From NCBI GenBank assembly GCA_030653935.1, contig JAURYL010000087.1, positions 1 to 64,000 on the forward strand: DNA of 64,000 nucleotides, in the 5' to 3' direction. Under the pieces are notes generated by a model. The model was given only the letters and a program-made list of their open reading frames with translations. It searched no databases and was not told where the DNA came from. The DNA comes from Pseudomonadota bacterium (lineage in GTDB: Bacteria; Pseudomonadota; Gammaproteobacteria; Burkholderiales; Thiobacillaceae). Shown piece by piece: positions 1-9,327 of this stretch. Position numbers and translations under genes: made by a program. Each line of letters begins with the position of its first letter. The first letter of the stretch is position 1.

Positions 1-1191
<1,191 letters not shown>

Positions 1192-1251
1192 CGTCTATCC
1201 CCTGGCAAATAACGGATCAACAAAAATACATCAACCTGAACAACACTTAAC

Positions 1252-1326
<75 letters not shown>

Positions 1327-1362
1327 GAATCTTTTTAACTACGTTTTCAACAGCATCCAATC

Positions 1363-1436
1363 TGGAGCGGGTAGCGGGAATCGAACCCGCGTCATCAGCT
1401 TGGAAGGCTGGGGTTCTACCATTGAACTACACCCGC
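1363..1436 (-). tRNA. tRNA-Gly (anticodon TCC)
   Basis: A 74-nt tRNA with encoded CCA. The acceptor stem is GCGGGTG/TACCCGC, and the anticodon loop CTTCCAA gives anticodon TCC (reads GGA/GGG). The first pair of the anticodon stem is an apparent C27-A43 mismatch; the E. coli homologue, as I recall it, has T-A there. The other stems are intact, so it is probably functional. Confidence 0.96.
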
Positions 1437-1495
1437 TTTACTGACCAACCGCGCCGCACAACCATCAGACTGTGCGATAAAAAACCGTAGAAACC

Positions 1496-1580
1496 TGGTG
1501 GTGGGGGAAGGATTCGAACCTTCGAAGGCAGAGCCGTCAGATTTACAGTCTGATCCCGTTGACCGCTTGGGTACCCCACC
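1496..1580 (-). tRNA. tRNA-Tyr (anticodon GTA)
   Basis: An 85-nt class II tRNA with a long variable arm and encoded CCA. The acceptor stem starts GGTGGGG and pairs with CCCCACC. The anticodon loop CTGTAAA gives GTA (reads TAC/TAT). It is the first gene after the promoter at 1594-1622. Confidence 0.97.
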
Positions 1581-1593
1581 GGGAAAGCGCGGC

Positions 1594-1622
1594 ATTATCC
1601 CGACGCCGGCATAGCTTGTCAA
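1594..1622 (-). promoter_or_regulatory. Sigma-70-type promoter of the tRNA-Tyr/Gly/Thr-tuf unit
   Basis: On the minus strand a perfect -35 TTGACA (1617-1622) is followed after exactly 17 nt by -10 GATAAT (1594-1599). The predicted start is about 1587, a few bases before tRNA-Tyr. The bases after the -10 are GC-rich (GCCGCGC), the discriminator type usual for stringently controlled stable-RNA promoters. The -35 box directly abuts the ychF stop codon. Confidence 0.8.
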
Positions 1623-2714
1623 TCACACATTGAACAAGAAATTCAGAACATCACCATCCTTGACCACATATTCCTTACCCTCCGAGCGCATCTTTCCGGC
1701 CTCCTTGGCGGCCTGTTCACCCTTGTAGGCGATATAGTCATCGAAGGCGATGGTCTGCGCTCGGATGAAGCCGCGTTCGAAGTCGGTATGAATGACCCCG
1801 GCCGCCTGTGGCGCGGTATCGCCCTTGTGGATGGTCCAGGCGCGCACCTCCTTCACCCCAGCGGTGAAATAGGTTTGCAGGCCCAGCAGCTCGTAGGCGG
1901 CCCGTATCAGACGGTTGAGGCCGGGCTCGTGCAAGCCCATGGACTCAAGAAAGTCCAGCTTGTCCGCTTCGTCCAGGACGGAGATTTCCGCCTCGATGGC
2001 GGCGCATACCGCCACCACTGGCGCATGTTCCGCATCCGCGATCTGATGCAGGCGATCCAGGTGCGGGTTGTTCTCGAAACCATCCTCGGCGACGTTGGCC
2101 ACGTACATGGCGGGCTTGATGGTCATCAGACAAAGCGGCGCGAGCAGCGCTTTGTCGTCCTCCGACAGCTTCAGGCTGCGCACCGGCTTGGCTTCGTTCA
2201 GATGCGGCAGCAGCTTATCGTAGAGGGCGATCAGCTTGATGGCCTCCTTGTCGCCGGCGCGCGCTTTTTTGTTATCGCGGTGATGCGCCTTTTCGACGGT
2301 GGCGAGGTCGGCCAGCGCCAGCTCGGTGATGATCACCTCGATATCGGAGATCGGGTCGATCCGGCCGGCGACGTGCACCACGTTTTCGTCCTCGAAACAG
2401 CGCACGACATTGACGATGGCGTCGGTCTCGCGAATGTTGGCGAGAAACTGATTGCCCAGGCCCTCGCCCTTGGACGCACCCGCCACCAGGCCTGCGATAT
2501 CGACGAATTCGACAATGGCCGGGACCATGCGTTGCGGTTTGACGATTTCGGCCAACTGCTGCATGCGCGGATCCGGCACCTCCACGATGCCGACATTGGG
2601 CTCGATGGTGCAGAAGGGATAGTTTTCAGCCGCGATCCCCGCCTTGGTGAGGGCGTTGAAGAGGGTGGACTTGCCGACGTTGGGCAGGCCGACGATGCCG
2701 CATTTCAGGCTCAT
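1623..2714 (-). CDS. ychF: Redox-regulated ATPase/GTPase YchF (OLA1 family)
   Basis: A 363-residue Obg-related P-loop NTPase, thought to associate with ribosomes and prefer ATP. The N terminus has the G1 motif GLPNVGKST (about residues 9-17), G3 DIAGLV, a helical insert and a C-terminal TGS-like domain ending [11 protein letters not shown]. The start is supported by a GGAGAA ribosome binding site. Its ATG overlaps the pth stop by 4 nt (2711-2714), so the two are probably translationally coupled. Confidence 0.97.
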   Translation of the reverse strand: MSLKCGIVGLPNVGKSTLFNALTKAGIAAENYPFCTIEPNVGIVEVPDPRMQQLAEIVKPQRMVPAIVEFVDIAGLVAGASKGEGLGNQFLANIRETDAIVNVVRCFEDENVVHVAGRIDPISDIEVIITELALADLATVEKAHHRDNKKARAGDKEAIKLIALYDKLLPHLNEAKPVRSLKLSEDDKALLAPLCLMTIKPAMYVANVAEDGFENNPHLDRLHQIADAEHAPVVAVCAAIEAEISVLDEADKLDFLESMGLHEPGLNRLIRAAYELLGLQTYFTAGVKEVRAWTIHKGDTAPQAAGVIHTDFERGFIRAQTIAFDDYIAYKGEQAAKEAGKMRSEGKEYVVKDGDVLNFLFNV

Positions 2715-3313
2715 GACTTCTCCGGTGTAGCGGGTTGCTTGGGTTTGGTGTTGGCGTGTTTGATGGCCGCGTTCCAGTCGCCCTTGGCGATCAGTGGCCA
2801 GGTCAGCAAGGCGCGATCAAGGGCGCCGTCGATTTGTTCCTGTTCCTCGCGGCGCGGTGGCTTGAGCACGTAATTCGCCACTTCATTGCGATCACCCGGG
2901 TGGCCGATGCCGACACGCAAGCGCCAGTAATCCTGGGTACCGAGATGGGCGGTAATGTCCTTGAGGCCGTTATGGCCGCCGAGGCCACCGCCGAATTTCA
3001 GACGCAGTTCGCCAGGCGGAATATCGAGCTCATCGTGCACGACCAGCATTTCGCCGGGTGCGATGCGATGAAATCGCATGAAGGCGCCGACCGACTGGCC
3101 GGAACGATTCATGTAGGTCTGCGGTAACAGCAGCGAAATCCCCGCCGCCCTGGCCTGTGCCACGCGGCCGTGAAAACGCGATTCGACGCTGAAACTGGCG
3201 CCCAACTCACGCGCCAGACGTTCACAAAACCAAAACCCGGCGTTGTGCCGGGTTTCGGAATAGTCGGCGCCGGGGTTGCCGAGGCCGACGACCAGACGCA
3301 GGGTAGCCTGCAT
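2711..3313 (-). CDS. pth: Peptidyl-tRNA hydrolase
   Basis: Releases peptides from prematurely dropped peptidyl-tRNA. The protein begins [15 protein letters not shown] and shows the family motifs GLGNPG, TRHNAGF (catalytic His), a MNRSG segment and HDELDIPPG with the catalytic Asp. The ATG at 3313 gives 200 residues; a TTG two codons upstream (3319) is possible but less likely, since AAGG lies about 9 nt before the ATG. It sits between rplY and ychF as in other betaproteobacteria. Confidence 0.97.
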   Translation of the reverse strand: MQATLRLVVGLGNPGADYSETRHNAGFWFCERLARELGASFSVESRFHGRVAQARAAGISLLLPQTYMNRSGQSVGAFMRFHRIAPGEMLVVHDELDIPPGELRLKFGGGLGGHNGLKDITAHLGTQDYWRLRVGIGHPGDRNEVANYVLKPPRREEQEQIDGALDRALLTWPLIAKGDWNAAIKHANTKPKQPATPEKS

Positions 3314-3321
3314 GACCAACC

Positions 3322-3933
3322 TTATGCGGCGGGCGCTTCGCCCTCATCACCCTCTTCCGCCACCACTTCGGTCTTGGTCAGGAGGATGGTGGCCACGACC
3401 GGGTCTTCACCGTGCAGGCCGGCCAGTTCCACACCCTTGGGCAACGGCAGATGCGACATGTAGATGGATTGGTCGGCGGTTAGCGGGGTGAGATCAACCT
3501 CGATGAACTCGGGCAGATCGGCGGGCAGACAAGTCACTTCCACTTCCGTGCAGACATGGCTGACCATGCCACCGGATTTCTTGATGCCAGGCGCATCCTC
3601 GTTAAGGAAGTGCAGCGGCACTTTCACATGAATTTTCTCGCCAGCGGCGACCCGCTGGAAATCGACGTGCTGCACAAACTGCTTGTACGGGTGCATCTGG
3701 AAGTCGCGCAGCAGCACCGACTCCTTGGCGCCGCCAAGATTGAGCGTCAGCACGGAAGAATGGAATGCCTCATTCTTCAAGCTGAAATAGAGTTCCTTGT
3801 GATCCAGATCGATGGACTGGGCATCCTTGCCGGCCCCATAAACAATGCCGGGAACCCGGCCGCCGCGACGCAGGCGGCGGCTCGCTCCGGTGCCCTGCAG
3901 GTCACGCTTGGTGGCGTTGATTTCGATTTCCAT
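3322..3933 (-). CDS. rplY: 50S ribosomal protein L25/general stress protein Ctc
   Basis: A 203-residue long-form L25 (Ctc/TL5 type): an N-terminal 5S rRNA-binding L25 domain ([20 protein letters not shown] onward, about residues 1-95) followed by a C-terminal beta domain and an acidic, Ala-rich tail ([11 protein letters not shown]). The start has the ribosome binding site AAGGAGT. It follows prs after a terminator-like hairpin and precedes pth by 8 nt. Confidence 0.96.
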   Translation of the reverse strand: MEIEINATKRDLQGTGASRRLRRGGRVPGIVYGAGKDAQSIDLDHKELYFSLKNEAFHSSVLTLNLGGAKESVLLRDFQMHPYKQFVQHVDFQRVAAGEKIHVKVPLHFLNEDAPGIKKSGGMVSHVCTEVEVTCLPADLPEFIEVDLTPLTADQSIYMSHLPLPKGVELAGLHGEDPVVATILLTKTEVVAEEGDEGEAPAA

Positions 3934-3950
3934 GTGTTACTCCTTGAGAT

Positions 3951-3981
3951 AAAAAAAGGGACGCCCGCGACCAGGCGCCCC
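3951..3981 (-). terminator. Rho-independent terminator or attenuator between prs and rplY
   Basis: On the minus strand GGGGCGCC and GGCGTCCC form an 8-bp stem with one G-T wobble around an 8-nt loop, followed directly by seven T residues (3951-3957). It ends the prs transcript or sets the level of read-through into rplY-pth-ychF. Confidence 0.75.
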
Positions 3982-3996
3982 GGCAGCGCAAACTCG

Positions 3997-4947
3997 CTAT
4001 TCGATGAACAGCGAACTCACGGAATCTTCGTCACTGATGCGGCGGATGGTTTCCGCCATCAGATTAGCGACCGACAACAGGCGGATGCGGGGGCAAGCCT
4101 TGGCGTCGTCGCGCAAGGGAATGGTGTCGGTCACGACCAGTTCGTCCAGCGCGGAATTGCTCACCCGCTCCACCGCGCTACCGGATAGCACGGGGTGGGT
4201 GCAATAGGCCACCACCCGCTTCGCGCCGTGTTCCTTCAACGCGTTGGCGGCTTCGCACAGGGTGTTCGCGGTATCGACCATGTCGTCCATGATCAGGCAG
4301 GTACGGCCTTTGACGTCACCGATGATATTCATCACCTTGGCGACATTGGGCTTGGGACGGCGCTTGTCGATGATGGCAAGCTCGCATTCCAGACGCTTGG
4401 CGACGGCACGCGCACGCACCACACCGCCGACGTCGGGCGACACCACCATCAGGTCTTCGTAATCCTGCTTCCAGATATCGCCCATCAGAATGGGCGTCGA
4501 GTAGATATTGTCGACCGGGATATCGAAGAAACCCTGGATCTGGTCGGAGTGCAGATCCATGGTCAGCACGCGATTGACGCCGACCACGGTCAGCATGTCC
4601 GCGACCACGCGCGCGGTGATGGGCACGCGAGCGGAGCGCACGCGGCGATCCTGGCGGGCATAACCGAGATATGGAATGGCGGCGGTGATGCGGCCGGCGG
4701 AAGCGCGACGCAGCGCGTCCACCATCAGCATGATTTCCATCAGGCTGTCATTGGTGGGCGAGCAGGTGGACTGGAGCACGAACACGTCCTTGCCGCGCAC
4801 GTTCTCCAGGATTTCCATGTTCACTTCACCGTCGGAGAAACGACCGACGGTGGCGCGCCCCAGGCTGATATTGAGATGGCGAACCACATCCTCGGCAAGC
4901 TTGCGATGCGCATTGCCGGTGAACACCATCAAGCTGTCATAGGCCAT
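3997..4947 (-). CDS. prs: Ribose-phosphate pyrophosphokinase (PRPP synthetase)
   Basis: A 316-residue enzyme that makes PRPP from ribose 5-phosphate and ATP for nucleotide, His and Trp synthesis. It shows the flexible-loop signature [11 protein letters not shown], the KRR catalytic segment (DKRRPKPN) and the PRPP-binding loop DDMVDTANT. Length is typical for class I enzymes. It lies downstream of tRNA-Gln, a conserved betaproteobacterial order. Confidence 0.98.
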   Translation of the reverse strand: MAYDSLMVFTGNAHRKLAEDVVRHLNISLGRATVGRFSDGEVNMEILENVRGKDVFVLQSTCSPTNDSLMEIMLMVDALRRASAGRITAAIPYLGYARQDRRVRSARVPITARVVADMLTVVGVNRVLTMDLHSDQIQGFFDIPVDNIYSTPILMGDIWKQDYEDLMVVSPDVGGVVRARAVAKRLECELAIIDKRRPKPNVAKVMNIIGDVKGRTCLIMDDMVDTANTLCEAANALKEHGAKRVVAYCTHPVLSGSAVERVSNSALDELVVTDTIPLRDDAKACPRIRLLSVANLMAETIRRISDEDSVSSLFIE

Positions 4948-5087
4948 CTGTCATCCTCGCCCTCAACAACCCGCGCGCTCGGCGCCAAGGCGGCGCATCA
5001 CGCACAGGTCGACAAACAAAAAAGCGTGCAGCCAAGCTGCACGCCCCGTTATTCCGCCAGTGCGATTAGCCACTGGCGTACCTGATA

Positions 5088-5162
5088 TGGCTGGGGAGGT
5101 AGGGATCGAACCTACGAATGCCGGAATCAAAATCCGGTGCCTTACCACTTGGCGACTCCCCA
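5088..5162 (-). tRNA. tRNA-Gln (anticodon TTG)
   Basis: A 75-nt tRNA with encoded CCA. The acceptor stem is TGGGGAG/CTCCCCA, and the anticodon stem CCGGA/TCCGG encloses TTTTGAT, giving anticodon TTG (reads CAA/CAG). It lies in the 232-bp gap between ispE and prs. Confidence 0.97.
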
Positions 5163-5179
5163 AGTACGACCGATGTACA

Positions 5180-6031
5180 TCAATCCGCAAACGCGTAAAG
5201 CGGATGCTGATCCAGCCCATCGGCGACAAAACCTTCTATCGCTCCATGCTCGGAACGGATACCGGCCAGTGCCGCATCCGCTTGAGCCCGCTCGGGAAAC
5301 GCGACAAACACGCAAGCACCCGAACCGGTCATACGCGCATCCCCGTAAGGCTTTAACCAGGCGAGATGCTCGCTGATCTCCGGGTATTGCGCGCGGGCTA
5401 CCGGCTCAAGATCATTGTGCCCGTAGCCATCCAAGAGGGCCGCGATTGTGGCGGAGGGTGTATCGCGTGTCAATCCCGGATCGGCAAAGATCCTTGGGGT
5501 CGCGACATGCACGGGCGGAATCAACACCAGATAGCTGGCGGGCGCCGGTGTCCAGGGCGTGAGGATCTCGCCGATACCCTCGGCGAAAGCGGATCGGCCG
5601 AACACGAACACCGGCACATCGGCGCCCAGACGCAAGCCTAGCGCTTGTAGCTCGCCTCTCGGCAAGTCGAGCCGCCAGAGTCGATTCAGCGCCAGCAACA
5701 CAGTGGCCGCGTCGGAGCTGCCCCCACCCAGCCCGCCGCCCAGCGGCAGTCGCTTGAGCAGGCGAATGTCCGCGCCCAGGCGGCAGCCGCTGTGCTGTTG
5801 CAACAGACGCGCCGCGCGCCAGCACAAATCCTGTTCCGGGGCGACCCCGGGAAGCGGGGCGAGCAGGCGGATATCGCCATCGCCACGCGCCTGGATTTCC
5901 AGCGTGTCGCCAAAATCGAGAAAGATGAAGATGCTTTGCAGCAAGTGGTAACCGTCCGGTCGCCGCCCCACCACGTGCAGGAACAGATTCAGCTTGGCCG
6001 GCGCCGGATAGCTTGAGACAGCAGCAGTCAT
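5180..6031 (-). CDS. ispE: 4-diphosphocytidyl-2-C-methyl-D-erythritol kinase
   Basis: A 283-residue GHMP-superfamily kinase that phosphorylates CDP-methylerythritol in the MEP isoprenoid pathway. It starts with the substrate-binding segment PAPAKLNLFLHV (about residues 9-20) and has the glycine-rich ATP loop PLGGGLGGGSSDAAT (about 92-106) and a C-terminal GSGACVF motif. Its ATG overlaps the lolB stop (6028-6031), so the genes are probably translationally coupled. Confidence 0.98.
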   Translation of the reverse strand: MTAAVSSYPAPAKLNLFLHVVGRRPDGYHLLQSIFIFLDFGDTLEIQARGDGDIRLLAPLPGVAPEQDLCWRAARLLQQHSGCRLGADIRLLKRLPLGGGLGGGSSDAATVLLALNRLWRLDLPRGELQALGLRLGADVPVFVFGRSAFAEGIGEILTPWTPAPASYLVLIPPVHVATPRIFADPGLTRDTPSATIAALLDGYGHNDLEPVARAQYPEISEHLAWLKPYGDARMTGSGACVFVAFPERAQADAALAGIRSEHGAIEGFVADGLDQHPLYAFAD

Positions 6032-6621
6032 GGCGTGCCCGGGCCAGGCTCCCAGCTATCCACCACCAGACGAATCTCCAGATCGTCGGCATGGCGGGCT
6101 ACCAGTTTGCCCGGCAACAGGTAGCTCCCCGCCTTGGCGTAACGCGAGAATTCGATACGCCAGCCATCCTGGTGCAACACCGCCAGATGGCCGTCAGCGT
6201 CGGGTTCCGCCTGGTAGGGCACGCCCGGACGCGCATTGCCGACCACCCACCAGGCCAGTCCCTTGAGCGGCAAGGTCACACCCAACGACTGGCGCACCAG
6301 GTCTTCCGCGTCCATCGCGCGGTGCAGACGCCCCTCGGAATCGCGCAGTTCGACGCCGCGGCCATCGCCTTTCAACTCGGCGACGCCCTGGCCAAGCGGC
6401 GTTCGCAAAAGCAACTCCTGGCGTGTCGCGGCATGCCGCCAGGTCATGCCGCCGGCAAAGGATTGCTCGCTGGTCTTCACCGAGACCCGGCCCTCCAGGC
6501 GAAAGGCCACAGGCGGCGTCTCAAACACGAGCGGCGGCGGCGGTGGACGAAAACCGGGCAACTGGGCGCAGGCCGCCAGCATGGCAGCGACGCACAAAAC
6601 CAGACCACGTCTGAAACTCAA
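6028..6621 (-). CDS. lolB: Outer-membrane lipoprotein insertion protein LolB
   Basis: A 197-residue lipoprotein that receives lipoproteins from LolA and inserts them in the outer membrane. The N terminus MSFRRGLVLCVAAMLAAC is a lipoprotein signal with the lipobox Cys at residue 18. A Pro-rich stretch follows, then the LolB beta-barrel-like domain. The start is TTG, overlapping the TGA of the upstream TPR gene (6618-6621). The gene order TPR-lolB-ispE is common in betaproteobacteria. Confidence 0.92.
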   Translation of the reverse strand: MSFRRGLVLCVAAMLAACAQLPGFRPPPPPLVFETPPVAFRLEGRVSVKTSEQSFAGGMTWRHAATRQELLLRTPLGQGVAELKGDGRGVELRDSEGRLHRAMDAEDLVRQSLGVTLPLKGLAWWVVGNARPGVPYQAEPDADGHLAVLHQDGWRIEFSRYAKAGSYLLPGKLVARHADDLEIRLVVDSWEPGPGTP

Positions 6622-8324
6622 GGCTTCAGGCGCGACACGACTTCGCGCAGGTTCTCATTATCGGGGTGCAGTTTGAGCGAGCTTTGCCAGACGCGCCGCG
6701 CCTCGTCCCGATCCCCCTTGCCATTCTTGGCCCAGAGCGCCTCACCCAGGTGCGCGGCGATTTCCGGATCGGTCTTGCCCTTGTAGGCGCGACGCAAGTG
6801 ATCAACCGCTTCCGGCAGACGTTTGAGCTTGAACAGCGCCCAGCCCATGCTGTCGAGAATAAAGGGGTCTTCCGGCGCCAGCTTGAGCGCCTGGCTCAAC
6901 AGCTCGACCGCCTCGGGCAGGCGATTGGTGCGATCCGCCAGCGTGTAGCCGAGCGCGTTGTAGGCGTGGGCATGGTCGGGTTTGAGTTTGATCAGACGGC
7001 GCAGGTCCTGCTCCAGCAAATCGAGGCGATCAATTTTTTCCGCCGCCATCGCCCGGTCGTAAAGCAACTCCTGCGAATCCGGCATTTTCTCCAGGGCGCG
7101 GCTGAGCACTTCGAATACCGCCGGGTAGTTCTTGGCGGCGCGCAGCATCACCGCCTCAGACTGCGCCACCTGGATGCGCTGGGCATCATCCTCCGTCTTC
7201 AGGCCGGCCAGCCACTCGCGCGCCTCACGCAAGCGGCCGAGTCGGCTCAACACGGCGGCGACGCGCAATTGGGCATCGAAGCCGTGACGGCTGTCGCCAA
7301 CTTGCCGGTACCAAGTCAACGCCGTCTCGAACTGTTTATCCGCCTCCTCCAGTTGCCCCAGGTAATAACGCACGGTATCGCCATCCGGATGCCCCAGTTC
7401 CAGCGACTTGAGCAAGGCGCCACGGGCGCTGGCCAGATCGTTGGTCTGCATGGCGACCAGACCGAGGGTGAAATGCGCCTCCGGGTCATCCGGCGCGTCT
7501 CGCGCCAGACGTTCGAACTCGACGCGCGATTCGACAAAGCGGCCACCGCGCGCCAGCGACTTGGCGTAAGCCAGTCGCACCTCGCGCGCACCGGGGTTGG
7601 CTTGCAGATAAGTGGTGAGGAAAGCCTGAGCGGCACCCTCGCCGTCCTGTTGCGACAGCACCTGCGCCTTGAGCAGCACCGCCGTTTCCCATTGCGGGCG
7701 CAGGCGCAGCGCTTCATCCAGCGCGACCAGGGCGCGCCGCATGTGGTTGGCCTGCAAGGCGACTTGCGCGACGGCGAAATGCGCTTCGGGCAGGGCGGGA
7801 TAGGACACCGCGAGCTCGGCGACCAGATCCAGCGCCGCCTGCTTGTCCTTCTGGCGCGCTAACAGCGCGTGGAATTGAGTAAAGACCTCCGCGCTCGGCC
7901 CCAACTTCAGCCAGGCTTCCAGGTGCGGCCTGGCCTCCTTGACCCGCCCCGAGGCCAGCAACATCGATGCCAGGGTCTGGATCGCCTTCACGGAACCCGG
8001 TTCCAGTTCTCGCCAAAGCTGGGCGCCGCGCAGGGCCAACGCCGGTTGATGCGCGTAACGCGCCAACTCTACCGCGCGTTGCGCGACGCGCACATCTCGG
8101 GTCTTGCTCGCCAGATCCGCGTAGGCCTCGGCGGAGAGCCGCAGCTCGCCACGCTGAGAAGCGATTTCGCCAAGCAGGATCTGATACAGCACTTGGCTGG
8201 TCAGCCCCTCGCTCGCCGGTTTGGGCGCGACGGGAACCGGCATCGGCTTGACCACCACCGGCGACTGGGCGCAGGCGGATAGCGAAATGGCGGCGAAAAG
8301 GAGGGGCAGGGCTTTGAGGTTCAT
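6618..8324 (-). CDS. TPR-repeat lipoprotein
   Basis: A 568-residue predicted lipoprotein made almost entirely of tetratricopeptide-type helix pairs. I start it at 8324 because MNLKALPLLFAAISLSAC is a clean lipoprotein signal with the Cys at residue 18; the open frame extends 19 codons further upstream without signal character. Repeated units such as EAHFAVAQVALQANHMRRAL and AHAYNALGYTLADRTNRLPE are visible from about residue 80 to the end. A scaffold or assembly role at the outer membrane is an inference from its place immediately upstream of lolB. Confidence 0.88.
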   Translation of the reverse strand: MNLKALPLLFAAISLSACAQSPVVVKPMPVPVAPKPASEGLTSQVLYQILLGEIASQRGELRLSAEAYADLASKTRDVRVAQRAVELARYAHQPALALRGAQLWRELEPGSVKAIQTLASMLLASGRVKEARPHLEAWLKLGPSAEVFTQFHALLARQKDKQAALDLVAELAVSYPALPEAHFAVAQVALQANHMRRALVALDEALRLRPQWETAVLLKAQVLSQQDGEGAAQAFLTTYLQANPGAREVRLAYAKSLARGGRFVESRVEFERLARDAPDDPEAHFTLGLVAMQTNDLASARGALLKSLELGHPDGDTVRYYLGQLEEADKQFETALTWYRQVGDSRHGFDAQLRVAAVLSRLGRLREAREWLAGLKTEDDAQRIQVAQSEAVMLRAAKNYPAVFEVLSRALEKMPDSQELLYDRAMAAEKIDRLDLLEQDLRRLIKLKPDHAHAYNALGYTLADRTNRLPEAVELLSQALKLAPEDPFILDSMGWALFKLKRLPEAVDHLRRAYKGKTDPEIAAHLGEALWAKNGKGDRDEARRVWQSSLKLHPDNENLREVVSRLKP

Positions 8325-8418
8325 GGCTGAAAATCCGTGGCACTTCGGTACATTATGATGCGCCCGAGATACTTCGGGCAAAACGATCAGTCACAACCCG
8401 CGAGGCACCCGTCACACC

Positions 8419-9234
8419 ATGCCCGAACTCCCGGAAGTCGAAACCGTCCTGCGCGGCCTCGCGCCACACCTTGGCGGTCGCCGTCTGATCGGCGCGGTCA
8501 TCCGCGACGGCCGGCTGCGCTGGCCGGTTCCGCTCGATCTGGACGCGCGCGTCGCGGGGCGCCGAATCCTCGAATTGCGCCGGCGCGGCAAATACCTGCT
8601 GCTGCGACTGGATGACGGCTGGCTCATCTGCCACCTCGGCATGTCCGGCAATCTTCGGCTGCTGCCCGCCGACACGCCGTTGCGGAAACACGACCACATC
8701 GATCTGCTACTCGACGATGGCCGGGTGTTGCGTTACCACGACCCGCGCCGCTTCGGCGCCCTGCTGTGGACCGTCGATCCCTACAAACACCCGCTCATCG
8801 CCAGCCTCGGCGTCGAGCCCCTGTCCGACGACTTCGACGGCGCGCGCCTGCACGCCCTCTGCCGAAAACGCGGCGTGGCGATCAAGCAAGCCATCATGGA
8901 CGCCCATCTACTGGTGGGCGTGGGCAACATCTACGCCAATGAAGCCTTGTTTCAGGCCGGCATCGACCCGCGCGTCATCGCCGGCGGATTGTCCCGGCCG
9001 CGCTGCGCGCGACTCGCCAACGCCATCAAGGAAATACTGGAAAAAGCCATCGCCGCCGGCGGCAGCACCCTGCGCGACTTCGTCGACAGCCACGGCAGCC
9101 CCGGCTGGTTCCAGCAGACCTATCGAGTCTATGGCCGCGCCGGTCAGCCCTGCGCGACTTGCGCTTCCAGCATCCGCGTCCTCCGCCAGGCCGCCCGCGC
9201 CACGTACTTCTGCCCGACTTGTCAGCGCCGCTGA
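8419..9234 (+). CDS. mutM: Formamidopyrimidine-DNA glycosylase
   Basis: A 271-residue Fpg/MutM base-excision repair enzyme that removes 8-oxoguanine and cleaves abasic sites. It begins MPELPEVE, which supplies the N-terminal catalytic Pro2 and Glu3, has the HLGMSG segment with a following Arg/Lys-rich region, a helix-two-turn-helix (LLVGVGNIYANEALF), and a C-terminal C4 zinc finger (CATC ... CPTC). It is divergent from the TPR-lolB-ispE unit with 94 bp between. Confidence 0.98.
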   Translation: MPELPEVETVLRGLAPHLGGRRLIGAVIRDGRLRWPVPLDLDARVAGRRILELRRRGKYLLLRLDDGWLICHLGMSGNLRLLPADTPLRKHDHIDLLLDDGRVLRYHDPRRFGALLWTVDPYKHPLIASLGVEPLSDDFDGARLHALCRKRGVAIKQAIMDAHLLVGVGNIYANEALFQAGIDPRVIAGGLSRPRCARLANAIKEILEKAIAAGGSTLRDFVDSHGSPGWFQQTYRVYGRAGQPCATCASSIRVLRQAARATYFCPTCQRR

Positions 9235-9327
9235 CCGCCACCAGAAGAAACAGGGTTTTATGCTAGAGTGCCGCGCAGGCTAGTGCGACTGATCACACCC
9301 ATCAAGGCATGCTGGAGGTATTAATAA

